Below are positions 10,062 through 20,855 of a stretch of DNA of 64,000 bases, piece by piece; the first letter of the stretch is position 1; each line of letters starts with the position of its first letter. This DNA comes from Euwallacea fornicatus (Eukaryota; Arthropoda; Insecta; Coleoptera; Curculionidae). Under the pieces are notes generated by a model that saw nothing but the letters and a program-made list of their open reading frames with translations, made no database searches and was not told where the DNA came from. A program made the translations under genes and the position numbers. Location of the stretch: positions 124,001 to 188,000 of the forward strand of contig NW_027096056.1 in the NCBI RefSeq assembly GCF_040115645.1. The letters run 5' to 3'.

Positions 10062-10135
10062 TACATAAGAGGGAGAAATTATAACTAATTCGGTTTTTAG
10101 TCGTGATTTTAATTCTCGTTGGTTTTTTTGACGGT

Positions 10136-11636
10136 TTAGTTAATCTTTGCCCTAGGTTTTCTTAGGATGTTTATTTGTCGGTATGTTTCGTTGTCTAGTG
10201 AGGGTTTTGGTTCCTTTGGTAGATCGGGATCGCAGGTTATTTGTCCGCTCGATCGTCCATTCTCGTTCTTTCTAGTATTTCTGTCAAATTCTTCATTAAG
10301 CCATTCAATTCTACTCAAGGCGTCTGTATTTGTATTGAGCTTACCCTTTTTATACGTGATGTTATAATCGAACTCTTCTAACTTGATTCTCCATCGCAAA
10401 AGTTTTGATGATGGATCTTTCAGGTTGAATAACCACTGAAGTGGTTTGTGATCCGTTACGATATTGAATCTTTTTCCGAATAAGTACGGTCGGATGTACT
10501 TCGTAGCCCAAACAAGACATAGACATTCTTTCTCGATGGTAGAATATTTTTGCACGGATTCGTTCAGGGTTTGCGATGCGTATGCCACTGGTAAGTCGCG
10601 ACCAATTGGTCCTTGCGATAAAATAGCTCCGAGTGCTACGTTACTCGCGTCACAAGTCACGTTGAAGGGTTTCGACATGTCAGGGTATTGAAGAATCGGT
10701 TTGTCCGTTAATAAATTCTTACAAGTTTCGAAACATTTAACAAATTCTTGGTCGTGGATCATTTTTGCGCCTTTCTTCAGACATCTGGTCATTGGTTTTG
10801 TCAGCTTAGCAAAGCCATTGACGAACTTCCTGTAGTAACCCAGAAATCTCTTTATCTGTTTTGGAGTTTTAGGTATGGGATAGTTCTTGATGGTTTCTAT
10901 CTTGTCTGGGTTGGATTTTACACCTTCCGGGGTGACTATATGTCCCAAATATGCGACTTCTCTTCGTAGGAATTCACTTTTGTCAAGTTGAATCTTGAAA
11001 TTTGATTTTCTTAGTTTCTCAAATACTTCTCTTTGGCGTTCTAGATGTTCTTCAACGAGGTTGAGAATACTATGATGTCATCCATGTACACAAGACATTT
11101 TTCATTTTGGATACCCCGCAGGATATTATCCATGACTCGTTGGAAGGTGGCGGGGGCGTTCTTTTGTACTCAAAGTGTCCTTGCTCCGTACTGAAGGCTG
11201 TCTTTGTGATGTCTTCGTCCTTCATCTCTATCTGGTGGAAACCGTTAGCGAGATCCAGCGTGCTAAAATACTGACACTTCCCTAGTTTATCTAGGAGGTC
11301 GGTAATGTTTGGAAGCGGGTATTTGTCTCCAATGGTCTTCTCGTTTAGCCGTCTGAAATCCACGCATACTCGCCACTTTTGCTTTTCGGAGGCGTCTTTC
11401 TTTTTTGGCAGTACCCATATAGGGACTGACCATGAAGAGTTGCTTGGTCTAATGATATTTTGATCCATCATGCGTTTGATTTGGGTTTCTACTTCTTGCT
11501 TGTGCACGAAGGGGTATCGGTAAAATTTTGCATAGACCGGAGATTCATCGGTTGTTCTTATCTCATGTTTTATTTCATTGGTGAAGGTCAGGGGCATACC
11601 TTCATGATAGAATATATCTGAGAACTTCTTGCACAA
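10136..11636 (-). pseudogene. errantivirus-1 pol: reverse transcriptase and RNase H
   Basis: The RT starts near 11636, with the motif IRPSNSSWSVPIWVLPKKKD, the first catalytic aspartate in STLDLANGFHQIEM and the YMDD box at about 11085-11096. Frames break near 11155 and 11070. From 10948 the tether (VKSNPDKIETIKNYPIPKTP) and RNase H (TCDASNVALGAILSQ, TDHKPLQWL) follow in one 270-aa frame that stops at 10136. The chain would copy the element RNA and degrade it. No integrase follows. Two or more frameshifts, one of which removes residues just before YMDD, make it inactive. Confidence 0.85.
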
Positions 11637-11648
11637 ATTTAGAATTTT

Positions 11649-12362
11649 TTATTTTTCTTCCATGTTTAGGTGGTCGGTTCTGATTTTTGAAGGGTCAAAT
11701 TTTCGTAACGATTCTGGGTTAGTTCTAAAATGGTTTACTTCGAATTGTGAGGTATTATCATAGTTGTCGTTGTAAATTTCTACTTTAAAAGGTTTGGAGA
11801 TATCTAGAAGTACTGGTTCACATATATTATTTAATGTCGTTATTACTCCATTACCATTTTTTGCCTTTGCGATACAGTTAGGAATTTCACAAGTATTCAG
11901 CTTCTGGTAAGGAATTATAACATCTCTTTGTTGTATGTTCGCCTTGATTTTTATGACTTGCTCACTTCGTGGTTCAATGGTAATATTGTTTACTTGCGTC
12001 TGGGTTCTGATAAATTGTAGGCGTATCTTAGCATGTGGTGTAATCAGATATCCTTTATCGTAATCCAGTTCGGCTTGTAAAAGTTTCAGAGTGTCGATAC
12101 CTATTAGGCCATCCAACTTGTAGAATTTGAACAGATATACTTTCATGAAACGGGGTTCACGTAACTTGAATACTTTTGAAACAGGAATTTCTGCGCTGTA
12201 TTGATGTGAGGACTGTTGAAATACAGTTGATACAATGAATGGGTCATTTTTGATTGAATTTGGAAAAAGTTCTTTTGGTGATTCTGGGTTGATAAACGAT
12301 TTGGTCGATCCGCTATCAATCAGAAATTTTAATTTATATTCAGGAAGAATAATGTAGGACAA
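11649..12362 (-). CDS. errantivirus-1 retroviral-type aspartic protease region, 237 aa
   Basis: The frame contains the protease active site LKFLIDSGSTKSFI near its N terminus (about residue 10-23) and the conserved IGIDTLK downstream (about residue 88). It would process the Gag-Pol polyprotein. It is an uninterrupted frame but lies within an otherwise broken element. The C-terminal half (EVNHFRTNPESLRKFDPSKI) leads towards the RT. The start at 12362 is a track of frame, not necessarily a real initiation site, because errantivirus protease is made as part of Pol. Confidence 0.75.
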   Translation of the reverse strand: MSYIILPEYKLKFLIDSGSTKSFINPESPKELFPNSIKNDPFIVSTVFQQSSHQYSAEIPVSKVFKLREPRFMKVYLFKFYKLDGLIGIDTLKLLQAELDYDKGYLITPHAKIRLQFIRTQTQVNNITIEPRSEQVIKIKANIQQRDVIIPYQKLNTCEIPNCIAKAKNGNGVITTLNNICEPVLLDISKPFKVEIYNDNYDNTSQFEVNHFRTNPESLRKFDPSKIRTDHLNMEEK

Positions 12363-12403
12363 TTCGCTCGTGTTAATATTATTAAGTAGTATTGTTTAAG
12401 GGG

Positions 12404-13439
12404 TTACGACTGATTGTCTGATAGGCACGATCTGATAAAATTTCCATCGTCAATAAAGGATTGCGTGTTTGCTGATTCATCAGTCTCGTAGTGTTTCCAG
12501 TATTCTGTCGGCTGTAGTAGACATTCGTAAACGCTTTCCTTATCGAGGTTTATCTGATACGGCATATAGTTTTCTGTGTAATTGGGGTCATTATTCTGTT
12601 GTTCAGTAACATTCGTATTGTACAATTCTTAACAATGAAATTTGGTGATTGATTATAATTTCGGTTAAAATGACTTGTCATTTGGAAATTATTGTTATTG
12701 AAATTAGGTCTGAATGGTCTTGTCGTTTGCCTTGTTGAAAAGCTAATTGTGATTGGCTTTGGAAGAGGTCTATTTGGATTTGGTTTGAAAACACTTGTCG
12801 TTGGTTTATTCCTAAATGTTTGGGTATTTGTTGGAAATCTTTGTGGTTGATTATAAAAAGGTGATATTTGAACTTGTTCAAATCTGTTGAACGGTGAATT
12901 GTTGTAGAATGGATTAGGGTTCGAATGTTGAAATCGATTGTTTACATATGAATGTGTGGGTTGTCGCAATGGTTGCGTGAATGATTTTATCGGGGGTTTT
13001 ACTCTAGTATTGGATTGAAAATAGTGGACATTACTTTCTTCAGTAACGAATTGTAACTCCTGTGGAAGATCCCTTGAACGCATACATCTAATGGTGGTAC
13101 CAAGTGGTTCTTTTAATCCACATAGAAATGTTTTTGGTGCTAGTTCATTGTAAAGATTGCGTTTGAGATTTCTTGCTTGATCTGAGTCTTTATGTACGTT
13201 AATGTGCGAGCATAGCAAATTCAATATGTGTAAGATTCTGTCGTAAAATCGATTAGGATTTTCATTATTCTCTTGTCTAAGCATAACAAGATCGCGATTT
13301 AAACAAGCTTCGTCTTGTTGATCTGCGAAGTGACGGCTTAGAATTCTTTTTAATTCATCCCAAGTCGTAACATTTTGCGTTCATAAAACTAGTTTTGCGT
13401 TTCCCTCTAAGTCACCGATAATACAGTTCAGCAAATATA
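12404..13439 (-). pseudogene. errantivirus-1 gag, N-terminally truncated
   Basis: The minus-strand frame enters at the Ty3 boundary (13439) and carries a Gag core (WDELKRILSRHFADQQDE; LRQENNENPNRFYDRILHIL at about 13284-13225). A long Q/N/F/P-rich C-terminal tail follows, typical of errantivirus Gag, which lacks classical zinc knuckles. A stop near 13380 and a frameshift near 12600 break it. The last part (12625-12404) is acidic and ends just before the protease. Confidence 0.75.
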
Positions 13440-14186
13440 TGTAGCATCGGGTTTTGAGACTACTTTAGATATGTGATGTTATTTATATCTTTTGAATGAA
13501 ATCACAGGTCAGAGAGAAGGTATACAAGTTTACGTTTATTAATACAGAATATACAGAGAGTGTTAGAGTGACTTGTGAATTTGATGAGCGCGAATACGAC
13601 GACTGCGTTACAGTGACCGACCGTATCCCAAAAAACAAGGGCGAGAAAGAGAGCCCTCCTTTTTTTTTTTTTGGGGACGCGACCCCGGGGATAAAAAATC
13701 TTGGCGGAAGACGATACTGGTGCCCGTGCATCCAGCCTGTGTGGGGTTTCACCCACTAAAAAACCCCGTAAATTGAAAGAAAAATTGAGTAAATTCAATT
13801 TATTCTTAATCACGCTTTTTGGGTCGCTTTTGTGTTGGGTCGTTAATTATCAGAGTCAAACGGAATCCGCTCTTTGCTCTGTAATCATAAATGGGCCCTT
13901 TGCGTACCTCTTTACGGGAATTCCATGTTATTCCCGAGGACTTTGGCTATTGTAGACCCGCCGACTGGGTTTTATTGCCATCTTCATTGTCCTTTTTGCG
14001 CTTTCTTTGTTGCCGGCTGTGTTCCTTCGGAATTTATCTTTTATTGCAGCAATGAGTTTAAAGTACCAGAACGGCTATCTGGCCTTTTAAGCTTCGTTAC
14101 TGCAGAAGGCTTTTGGTTCCTTGTCCTTGTTTTTTGTTGCAAGATTTTTTGGCTCACTAGTTCTATGAAGTTTGGTTTTAGTACCC

Positions 14187-16896
14187 TTAACCGTTGTCCA
14201 ACAATTGGTATTTGGGTCTTTTGTACGGATGGTTATATTCCGTACTATAGTCCGTTGCCGCTTTGATTAGCTCGTTCGGGTGGTCTTCTGCTTCCTGGAA
14301 AATCTTCACTGCATGTTTCTTCATTACGTCGGTCATCGTTTCGTATTTGAGGTCCTCTTTGATTCTTTGGTTGCTAACATACCATGGCGCGTTTATTGCT
14401 GTCCTTAATGCAATATTTTCAACTGCCTGTAGTTCCTTTAATTGCCATTTTGATCTATGTCCCCATGCGGACGATGCATATGTTAGCTGTGGTTGGATCA
14501 CGGTTTTTACTAACGTGATTTTATTTTTGAGCGGCAACTTGGACTTCCTGCATATCATAGGATAGAGTTTTGCCCTTGTTAATCTTGCTTTGCTCTTTGT
14601 TTTATTGACGTGGGGTCCCCACGTAAGTTTCTCGTCCATGTCGACACCCAGGTACGTGACCTTTTTGGTCCACGGTACTTGTTTGTTATTTATTTTAACT
14701 GTTTCTTCAGTTTTAATTCTTCTCCTTTTCTTGAAAATGATGGCCTGGGTTTTTTCAGCGTTTATTTTGATTTTCCATTTGGAAAACCATTTTTCTAGCG
14801 CTGTCATCTCTTCCTAGAGGTACCTGGTTAGCAGTTTCCCGTTCCATGAACTTGCGAGGATTGCAGTATCATCTGCGTATAGTGCCAGTTGAGTGTTTTT
14901 GGTTCTCGGTGGTTCTGACACATATACTTTGTATAAGAACGGGGATAGTACTACTCCTTGCGGTACTCCTGCCTCTATGGTCCTATATGTTGAGTAACTG
15001 TTATTTAGTTTTACTTGGAAATTCCTGTTGTCGAGGAAGGATTTTACTAGCTTGACCAGCGGTACTGGGAGTCCTGATTCCAACAGTCTCACCAATAATC
15101 CTCTATGCCATACGCTGTCAAAGGCCTTTTCGGTATCCAACAGTATCGCTCCTGCTGCTTGGTTTTTGTTAAATGCTCCAGTGATGTATTCGACCATTCT
15201 TAGAACTTGTAACTCAGTCGAATGTTGTTTCCTAAATCCGAACTGTTCCTGTGGGATAATTTTGAGCTCTTCTTCGCTCTCTTTTAATCTGGTTAGGATT
15301 ATTTTTTCCACTATTTTACCCATGAGTGGTAGTATACTAATTGGCCTGTAGCTTTGGGGTAGCTTTTGATTTTTTCCTGGTTTGGGGAATAGTATTACAT
15401 CTGCTTTTTTCCAGTTTGAAGGAAAATGCCTTTTTCTCAGGACCGCATTTGCGATATTCACTAGTGCGGCTACCCCTCAATTTGGCAATTCCTTCAGTGC
15501 CTGGTTCCCTATTTGATCGCATCCTGGTGCTTTCTTGGTTTGTAGCTGTTTCAGGATGCCTTTTATTTCTTTTGGCATGACATGCCTAATGGCTTCTTCG
15601 TCCCGTGTTTTGTCTAGGTTGCAAATTCGCTTATTTACTTCTTCTTCCCATTTCTTTGCTTCTTGATCCTGGTTTATATTTTTCTTGAATTGGTTTTCTA
15701 GGCTGTCCGCGAATACCTCTGCTTTGTCTTCAGTTGTATATACTATTCCATGTTCTCCTTGTATGGGTGGCATTGGTTTTCTCTCTGTTTTAATGGCTTT
15801 TAGTGTTTTCCACATGCTCCTATCTTGTGGGTCGAGGGATTTTAAATGTTCCTGCCACTGTTTTTCTTTGTGTTCCTGTAGTGCTGCTTTTACTCTCCTG
15901 TTCAGCTGATACAAGGCGTTTTTGTCCGCCTGGGCGTGTGTTTTAAATGCTTTTTTCTTAGCATGTCTTCTTAGCTGTATCAGTTGTTTTGTATCCTCGG
16001 AAATTCCCGCTAGGTAATTTCTTATTTTAGGTTTTCTTCTTATTTTTGTGCTTGTTTGCAGCGCAGCTTTTATGTCCGTTTCTAGTTGTGAAACGGCATT
16101 TTCTATTTCGGCTTTATTTTCGAGTTTGCCGATTTTTGATAGGTTTTCCTGCAAGTTTTTCTTGTATTTCCTCCAATTAGTCCTTTTCGTAATTATTGTA
16201 TCCTCGGTTGGAATTCCTTCTCCTAAGACCACTATTATGGGATTGTGGTCAGATGATCCTTCGTGAATTACGTTAATTTCAGCTTCTACTTCTAGATCTC
16301 TGATTAGCATAATATCCAACACGTCTGTATTTCCGTTTGTGGAAAAATGAGTGGGTTCTTCAGATGACATTACTGTGATGTCATCCCTTTTTTCCAGTAA
16401 CTTTTTAAGTTGCCTTCCATTGTCATTTGTTACTTTACTATGCCAATTTTGCGATTTGGCATTAAAATCTCCAATAGCGATGTATTGACCGCTTTCTCTA
16501 CCGAACAATGCTTTTTCGACATCTTCAGGTAGTAATTTCGGTTTCGGAGGGTGATAGCACGATGTGATTCGTAGCCGCCCCCCTGGTATTGTTCAATTCG
16601 ATTGCAATGGCGTCCATGACGATCGTCTGCATCGGAGGCAGTTGTATATGCTGAATGCCGTTTTTAATTAAAATTGCTGATCCTCAGATTCCCGACTTTT
16701 CATTATCCTTTCTGTAGATTTTGTAGCCTGGGATTTTTATATCGTCTTTTGGTTTTAGTTTCGTTTCTTGAATTGCAGCTATATCGATGTTTAGGCGTTC
16801 CAATAGCTCCTGCAATTCGTTTTTACGCCCTTTCATACCATTTATATTCCATGATATGATCTGCAGTGAAGAAGTGGTTTCCTGGTGTGAGTTCAT
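14187..16896 (-). pseudogene. LINE A ORF2: endonuclease and reverse transcriptase
   Basis: The ATG at 16896 opens an APE-type endonuclease (ISWNINGMKG; AIQETKLKP; later IGDFNAKSQNWH and SSDHNPI). A stop near 16687 and a frame break near 16530 fall within it. The RT follows (QSYRPISILPLMGK; LLDTEKAFDSVWH; LALYADDTAIL at about 14890-14860), with stops near 15478 and 14812. The thumb/C-terminal region ends at 14187. The order EN-RT without RNase H fits the Jockey clade. The product would nick the target and prime cDNA from it. Four lesions make it inactive. 215 aligned RT residues differ from copy B at only 9 positions. Confidence 0.9.
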
Positions 16897-18260
16897 TAAC
16901 CTTGTATTTTGGGAAGATTAGCAAAAAATGCACTCATTGCTGAGTACATCGTTTGCATTTGTTTTAGCGCCTGTTGAAAATCAACAGGCTCTTCTTGTTT
17001 CTGTACTTGCTTCGGGCTGGACTTGGCTACTCCTGCGTAGCTCATTCCCGGTTTGAAGGGAGCTGGTTTAGGTGCTTCCTTCATCTCTATCTTCTTTTTT
17101 GGTTCCTCTTTCTTTTGAGGTTTTTCTGGTTGTGGTTGTGGCATTTTTTTGCATCCCCTGTAGCTGGCAGGATGCGGGCCTCCACAGTTCACGCATTTTG
17201 CGGCTGTATTTTTGGACTTTTTGCAGTCCCCGGTATGGTGGTCGCCTCCGCATTTGATACATTTTGGTTTTGCGGTGCAAAACCTTTGTGAGTGCCCGAA
17301 TTGTTGGCACCTATGGCACTGGTTCGGCCCCGTTTGAGGTCGTTGATTTTCGACCCTCACGCTGAGGTCGCAGCATCGATTGATTGCGAAGATCTTGTCC
17401 TTGTCTTCGCGGCTGGTTTGCACCAGTACTAGAGGCAGGACTCTCTTATCCATCCTGCTATGCATTCTTTGCACTGAATGCACCTGTATCCCTTGTTCGT
17501 TCAAGTCTTTGAGGATTTGTTCTTCTTTTATGTTTGTTGGGATTTTCCCAATAACTGCCCGGACTTTTTTGTCCTCGGGCAAGCTATAAGTATGATATTC
17601 CCTCTTTTCCTCGCTTAGGAGCCTGGCCATGGCCCTGTAGTCCTCTACTGAGCTAGGCGATACAGTCACCCCCTGTCCAGTCATTTTAGCCTTATTGTAG
17701 GCTATTTTTCTTGATTTCAATCGGTTACAAACGGTGGTCCATTCGTTTGGGTTTTTGATAATTATTGGTGGTATCTTTTTACTTAGTTGGGCTTCCTGCT
17801 GCGCTTTTCTCGGTCGTTCGGATTTGCCGGCTTGGTTGTAGTTATTAGCCGTTTCGTTGGGTTTCAGCTTTTCTTTTTTTTGTTGTCTTTGAATTTGTTT
17901 AAAGTCCATTTCCTGCATTTCTTCATCTTCCTGGATTGTTTGTGGTTCCGTCTCAGTGGTGATGTCCTTCTCTTCTATTTGTTCTATGGTCCTTTTCTTT
18001 TTTCTTTGTAGCTCTCCTCCGCTTTGGCTAGTGTTGTCTATCTTATCTAGTTTTGCCTCGAGCCTCTTCATTGCCTCGAGAAGCTCGTGATTTGTTATTT
18101 GCAGGTCTTTTACGAGGCTCTGGAGCTCCGTAATCCTTTTGTCCTTTTCAGCATTCTGTTCGTACAGATGCTGGTTCATGAGGAACAGCGCTTCTGGGTC
18201 CCTCTTTAGGTCCATGGCTGACATGGCCCTTTCGTTTATAATGATTTTCGACTCGGCCAT
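16896..18260 (-). CDS. LINE A ORF1, Gag-like RNA-binding protein, 454 aa, intact
   Basis: An unbroken frame runs from the ATG at 18260 to the TAA overlapping the ORF2 start at 16896. Residues about 30-75 form a probable coiled coil. About 165-290 hold the conserved IPPIIIKNPNEWTTV and PEDKKVRAVIGKIPTN region, an RRM/PRE-type fold in Jockey ORF1. About 325-380 hold three CCHC knuckles (CHRCQQFGHSQRFC; CIKCGGDHHTGDC; CVNCGGPHPASYRGC). A lysine/proline-rich tail follows. The protein binds LINE RNA and forms the retrotransposition particle. It is the only LINE ORF1 in the window that is both complete and uninterrupted alongside the J2 ORF1. About a quarter of residues differ from copy B by eye, far more than in ORF2. 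Confidence 0.9.
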   Translation of the reverse strand: MAESKIIINERAMSAMDLKRDPEALFLMNQHLYEQNAEKDKRITELQSLVKDLQITNHELLEAMKRLEAKLDKIDNTSQSGGELQRKKKRTIEQIEEKDITTETEPQTIQEDEEMQEMDFKQIQRQQKKEKLKPNETANNYNQAGKSERPRKAQQEAQLSKKIPPIIIKNPNEWTTVCNRLKSRKIAYNKAKMTGQGVTVSPSSVEDYRAMARLLSEEKREYHTYSLPEDKKVRAVIGKIPTNIKEEQILKDLNEQGIQVHSVQRMHSRMDKRVLPLVLVQTSREDKDKIFAINRCCDLSVRVENQRPQTGPNQCHRCQQFGHSQRFCTAKPKCIKCGGDHHTGDCKKSKNTAAKCVNCGGPHPASYRGCKKMPQPQPEKPQKKEEPKKKIEMKEAPKPAPFKPGMSYAGVAKSSPKQVQKQEEPVDFQQALKQMQTMYSAMSAFFANLPKIQG

Positions 18261-19157
18261 TATGTTGGCTCAGTCATTAGTTTTGAGCTAGCTGTAATAA
18301 GTAATATTAGATCCTGAAATAAAATGTGTTACTTACAAACACTCTTGTGTTTAAAAACACAAGAGAAACTTATAGCCTCTGCAAGGTCCTGAATATCTGG
18401 TTTCCGGCCGATTTTCACCTATTGAAAGTGAAGTCGCTCGAAGACCGATTTATTCCGGCCGATTTGCAATGGAGTCGGTCACCTCGCCCGATTCAGTTGG
18501 CCGTAACGGTTTAGCGGCACTCCAATAGGAATGTCGGTTTGTTTCGATTGGCCAAGAGCTCGAGGGTCGGATTCGTTACGGTACCCAGGTAATGGACACT
18601 TGGGTCGCTTTCACTCGCGTTTTTCGAGATTCGTCGCGGTTCGATTTATTGGGTGATTCCAATATTTCGTTACGCTGATTCTTTCGAATTTTACGAGATC
18701 TGGCACGTCTGTTCTTCACGAAGGATCGATCGGAACTGAGAGAGCCCTCCATGCCTTATCCATCCTTAAGTACCAACACCCATGGTGATAAACCATGGGC
18801 GTACCTTGGCTAGGGTGCCCTCTGCACCATTTGCCGTATCAAACCGTGGCGTCTTAACCGGGAATTGGAACTGCAGCTATGGGACCGACAATGACTATTG
18901 CGGGCAATTCCAGCGCCGACAAAGTTCACTATATGCAGCTCCAATGCCGACCAGGTTTATTGCGGGGATTTCCAACATCGACAAGGCATGGCATGGGAAA
19001 TTCTCATGCTCTGGCCAATGCCTACCAGCGCCGTGCCTCAAGGGGTTTTTCTAACTTAAAAGTAATTTCTACTGTCTAACCCTTATCGAACTTACACTTA
19101 TGCATATTTACAAAATGACTAGACACGAAACTAAAGCGCAGGGTTAGTTACGTAACC

Positions 19158-20855
19158 CTACATTCGGCCATCCTGCAGCGACAATTGCCCCCAATTGTCA
19201 TCCTCGGATTCTCCAGGAACCGCTTCCACTCTTTGTTCGAGACCCATTCCCCATGGCTTCATGTGATCAGCTGCAGTGGACATTAGCTGGGGCCCTTCGT
19301 GCTCGCCTACCTTTCTAACTAGGTAGCGGTCGTTCCTTAGCACTTTGGTGACCCGGTAAGGGCCCAGAAACTTGCCCCTCAACTTTAATCCGGGCCCAAA
19401 CTGCGTCCGCTGGACAGCCATCCAGTCTCCTTCCTCATAAGCTCTGGCTGGTTTGCTGTTTTTGTTGAATCCCCGGCGGTTTTCTTCCTGGGTTTTCTCT
19501 ATCCATCTCTTTGCCTCCTGCCGCATGTCTTCGCGATCTTCCTCGAACCGTGTAGTCCACTCCTCCTCTACCAACGCTCTCAGGTTTAGATCCTCCTTCA
19601 GCCTCATGGTAACCCCCAGCAACAACTGACATGGTGACTTGCCCGTACTCCGATTCGGAGTCGAGTTGAGGTATTTTTGCGCACCCTCCACATGTTTGTA
19701 CCATTTTGCCGGTGTTGGTGCGGCCATCTTAGTCAGGAGGGTAATCAGAGTGCGATTTATCCTCTCCACCTGTCCGTTTCCTCGCGGAATTCCGGTCGCT
19801 ATTAAGGAGTGTTCTATTTTCTCGCTCTCACAGTACTCCTGAAAATCCCTTGACGTAAACGCCGTCCCTCGATCAGTGATAATCCTTCTAGGATTTCCGA
19901 AAATGCTGGATTGACCTCGCAGGCGATGTAATGCTTCTGCTGTACCTGTTGACCTAGTTGGATATAGCCACACGAATTTGCTAAAAGCATCCACAACCAC
20001 CAATATGTGCTTGTACTTTTTCTGTGTGTGAGCCATTGGTCCCACATGGTCTACGTAGTAGGTATCGAGCGGGACATCTCCTTTGAGGATTGGATGCAGC
20101 AGTCCCTCCTGCTTCCCTTGTTTTCTTTCCGCTAGAATGCAGTCGATGCAGCTGGTGACGACCTGCTCCACCCTCTGGCGCATCTTCCCAAACCAAAAGT
20201 CCCTTTTTACCAGCACTTCGGTTTTGTTAATCCCGAAATGCCCTCGGTCATGGGCCCGCCTAACCACTTGCGTTTCCATACTCCTGGGAACTACCACTAA
20301 ACTTTCTCCGCCCACGTTTTTATACAATAAGCCATTTCTTAAATAGAAGCCGTCGGCCTCGTTGCGCGCTGATTCCTGGATAATTTGTCTTAAGTTTTCG
20401 TCTTTGTTTTGCTCACATCTCAAGCGTGCAATCAAACCGCTATCTTCGTCACTAATGTACATAGTTACAGGCAAAGGGTTCCTGCTTAGCGCATCTACAT
20501 GCAACATGTTTTTACCTGGCCTATGAACTACTTCATAATTAAAGTCCTCTAGCAACAACACCCATCTTGCTACTCTTAAGCATATTTTTTCCTTACTCAT
20601 TGTCGCAGCGAATGCTTGACAATCCGTTACAATTCTAAATGGTATGTTCAGTAAGTAAACTCTAAATTTCTCTAATGCCTTTACAATGGCCAGCACTTCT
20701 AATTCATAACTACAATACCTGGATTCGACGTCGGTCGTCTTACCACTAGCATAATGTACGGGGTGAAATTTGCCGTCGTTTTCATCTTTTTGCATTAGGA
20801 TCATCCCGTAACCCAAACATGACGCGTCTGTATGTAGCTCTGTTTCTGCCGCCAC
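19158..20855 (-). CDS. Ty3 element pol, second part: RNase H and integrase, 565 aa
   Basis: RNase H occupies about residues 1-125 (ELHTDASCLGYGMIL; DVESRYCSYELEVLAIVKAL; IVTDCQAFA). Integrase follows with the HHCC zinc site (H.RGHFGINKTEVLVKRDFW...CIDC), then the catalytic residues in YYVDHVGP, IITDRGTAF and NGQVERINR. The tail has a GPYRV motif (KFLGPYRVTKVL). The enzyme inserts the cDNA. The frame is joined to the upstream RT only through one frameshift near 20850, so the true gene starts with the RT, not at this ATG. The stop codon lies in the LTR. The domains look intact. Confidence 0.9.
   Translation of the reverse strand: MAAETELHTDASCLGYGMILMQKDENDGKFHPVHYASGKTTDVESRYCSYELEVLAIVKALEKFRVYLLNIPFRIVTDCQAFAATMSKEKICLRVARWVLLLEDFNYEVVHRPGKNMLHVDALSRNPLPVTMYISDEDSGLIARLRCEQNKDENLRQIIQESARNEADGFYLRNGLLYKNVGGESLVVVPRSMETQVVRRAHDRGHFGINKTEVLVKRDFWFGKMRQRVEQVVTSCIDCILAERKQGKQEGLLHPILKGDVPLDTYYVDHVGPMAHTQKKYKHILVVVDAFSKFVWLYPTRSTGTAEALHRLRGQSSIFGNPRRIITDRGTAFTSRDFQEYCESEKIEHSLIATGIPRGNGQVERINRTLITLLTKMAAPTPAKWYKHVEGAQKYLNSTPNRSTGKSPCQLLLGVTMRLKEDLNLRALVEEEWTTRFEEDREDMRQEAKRWIEKTQEENRRGFNKNSKPARAYEEGDWMAVQRTQFGPGLKLRGKFLGPYRVTKVLRNDRYLVRKVGEHEGPQLMSTAADHMKPWGMGLEQRVEAVPGESEDDNWGQLSLQDGRM

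Larger units (their letters stand above)
6721..13439 (-). mobile_element. errantivirus-1 (gypsy/env LTR retrotransposon), integrase-deleted
   Basis: On the minus strand the order is gag (13439-12404), protease (12362-11649), RT-RNase H (11636-10136), env (8012-6997), polypurine tract (AGGGGAAAGG, about 6919-6928) and 3' LTR (6721-6918). Errantiviruses normally carry integrase between RNase H and env. Here it is missing, and a mariner-like transposon occupies the gap. The 5' end of gag is cut by the Ty3 element that starts at 13440, so the 5' LTR is not next to it. The left flank is CGTG. All ORFs carry frameshifts or stops apart from the protease. Confidence 0.8.
13660..18738 (-). mobile_element. 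Jockey-type LINE copy A, full-length, inserted in the 3' LTR
   Basis: The 3' tail is a run of 13 T on the plus strand (13660-13672, poly-A on the element strand). The 5' end is CAGTTCCGATCGATCC at 18738. It is flanked by the exact 12-bp duplication AGAGAGCCCTCC. Order on the minus strand: 5' UTR (18738-18261), ORF1 (18260-16896), ORF2 (16896-14187), 3' UTR. ORF1 is intact and ORF2 is broken. The start sequence CAGT resembles the internal-promoter starts known for I/Jockey LINEs, so transcription probably begins at the first base. Confidence 0.92.
13440..19162 (-). repeat. 3' LTR of the Ty3 element, split by LINE A
   Basis: The left arm (13440-13659) and right arm (18751-19162) match 23554-23763 and 28790-29201. 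The break is a 12-bp duplication AGAGAGCCCTCC at 13648-13659 and 18739-18750, with LINE A between. The integrase stop codon TAG lies inside the first five bases of this LTR (TGTAG). Confidence 0.88.
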
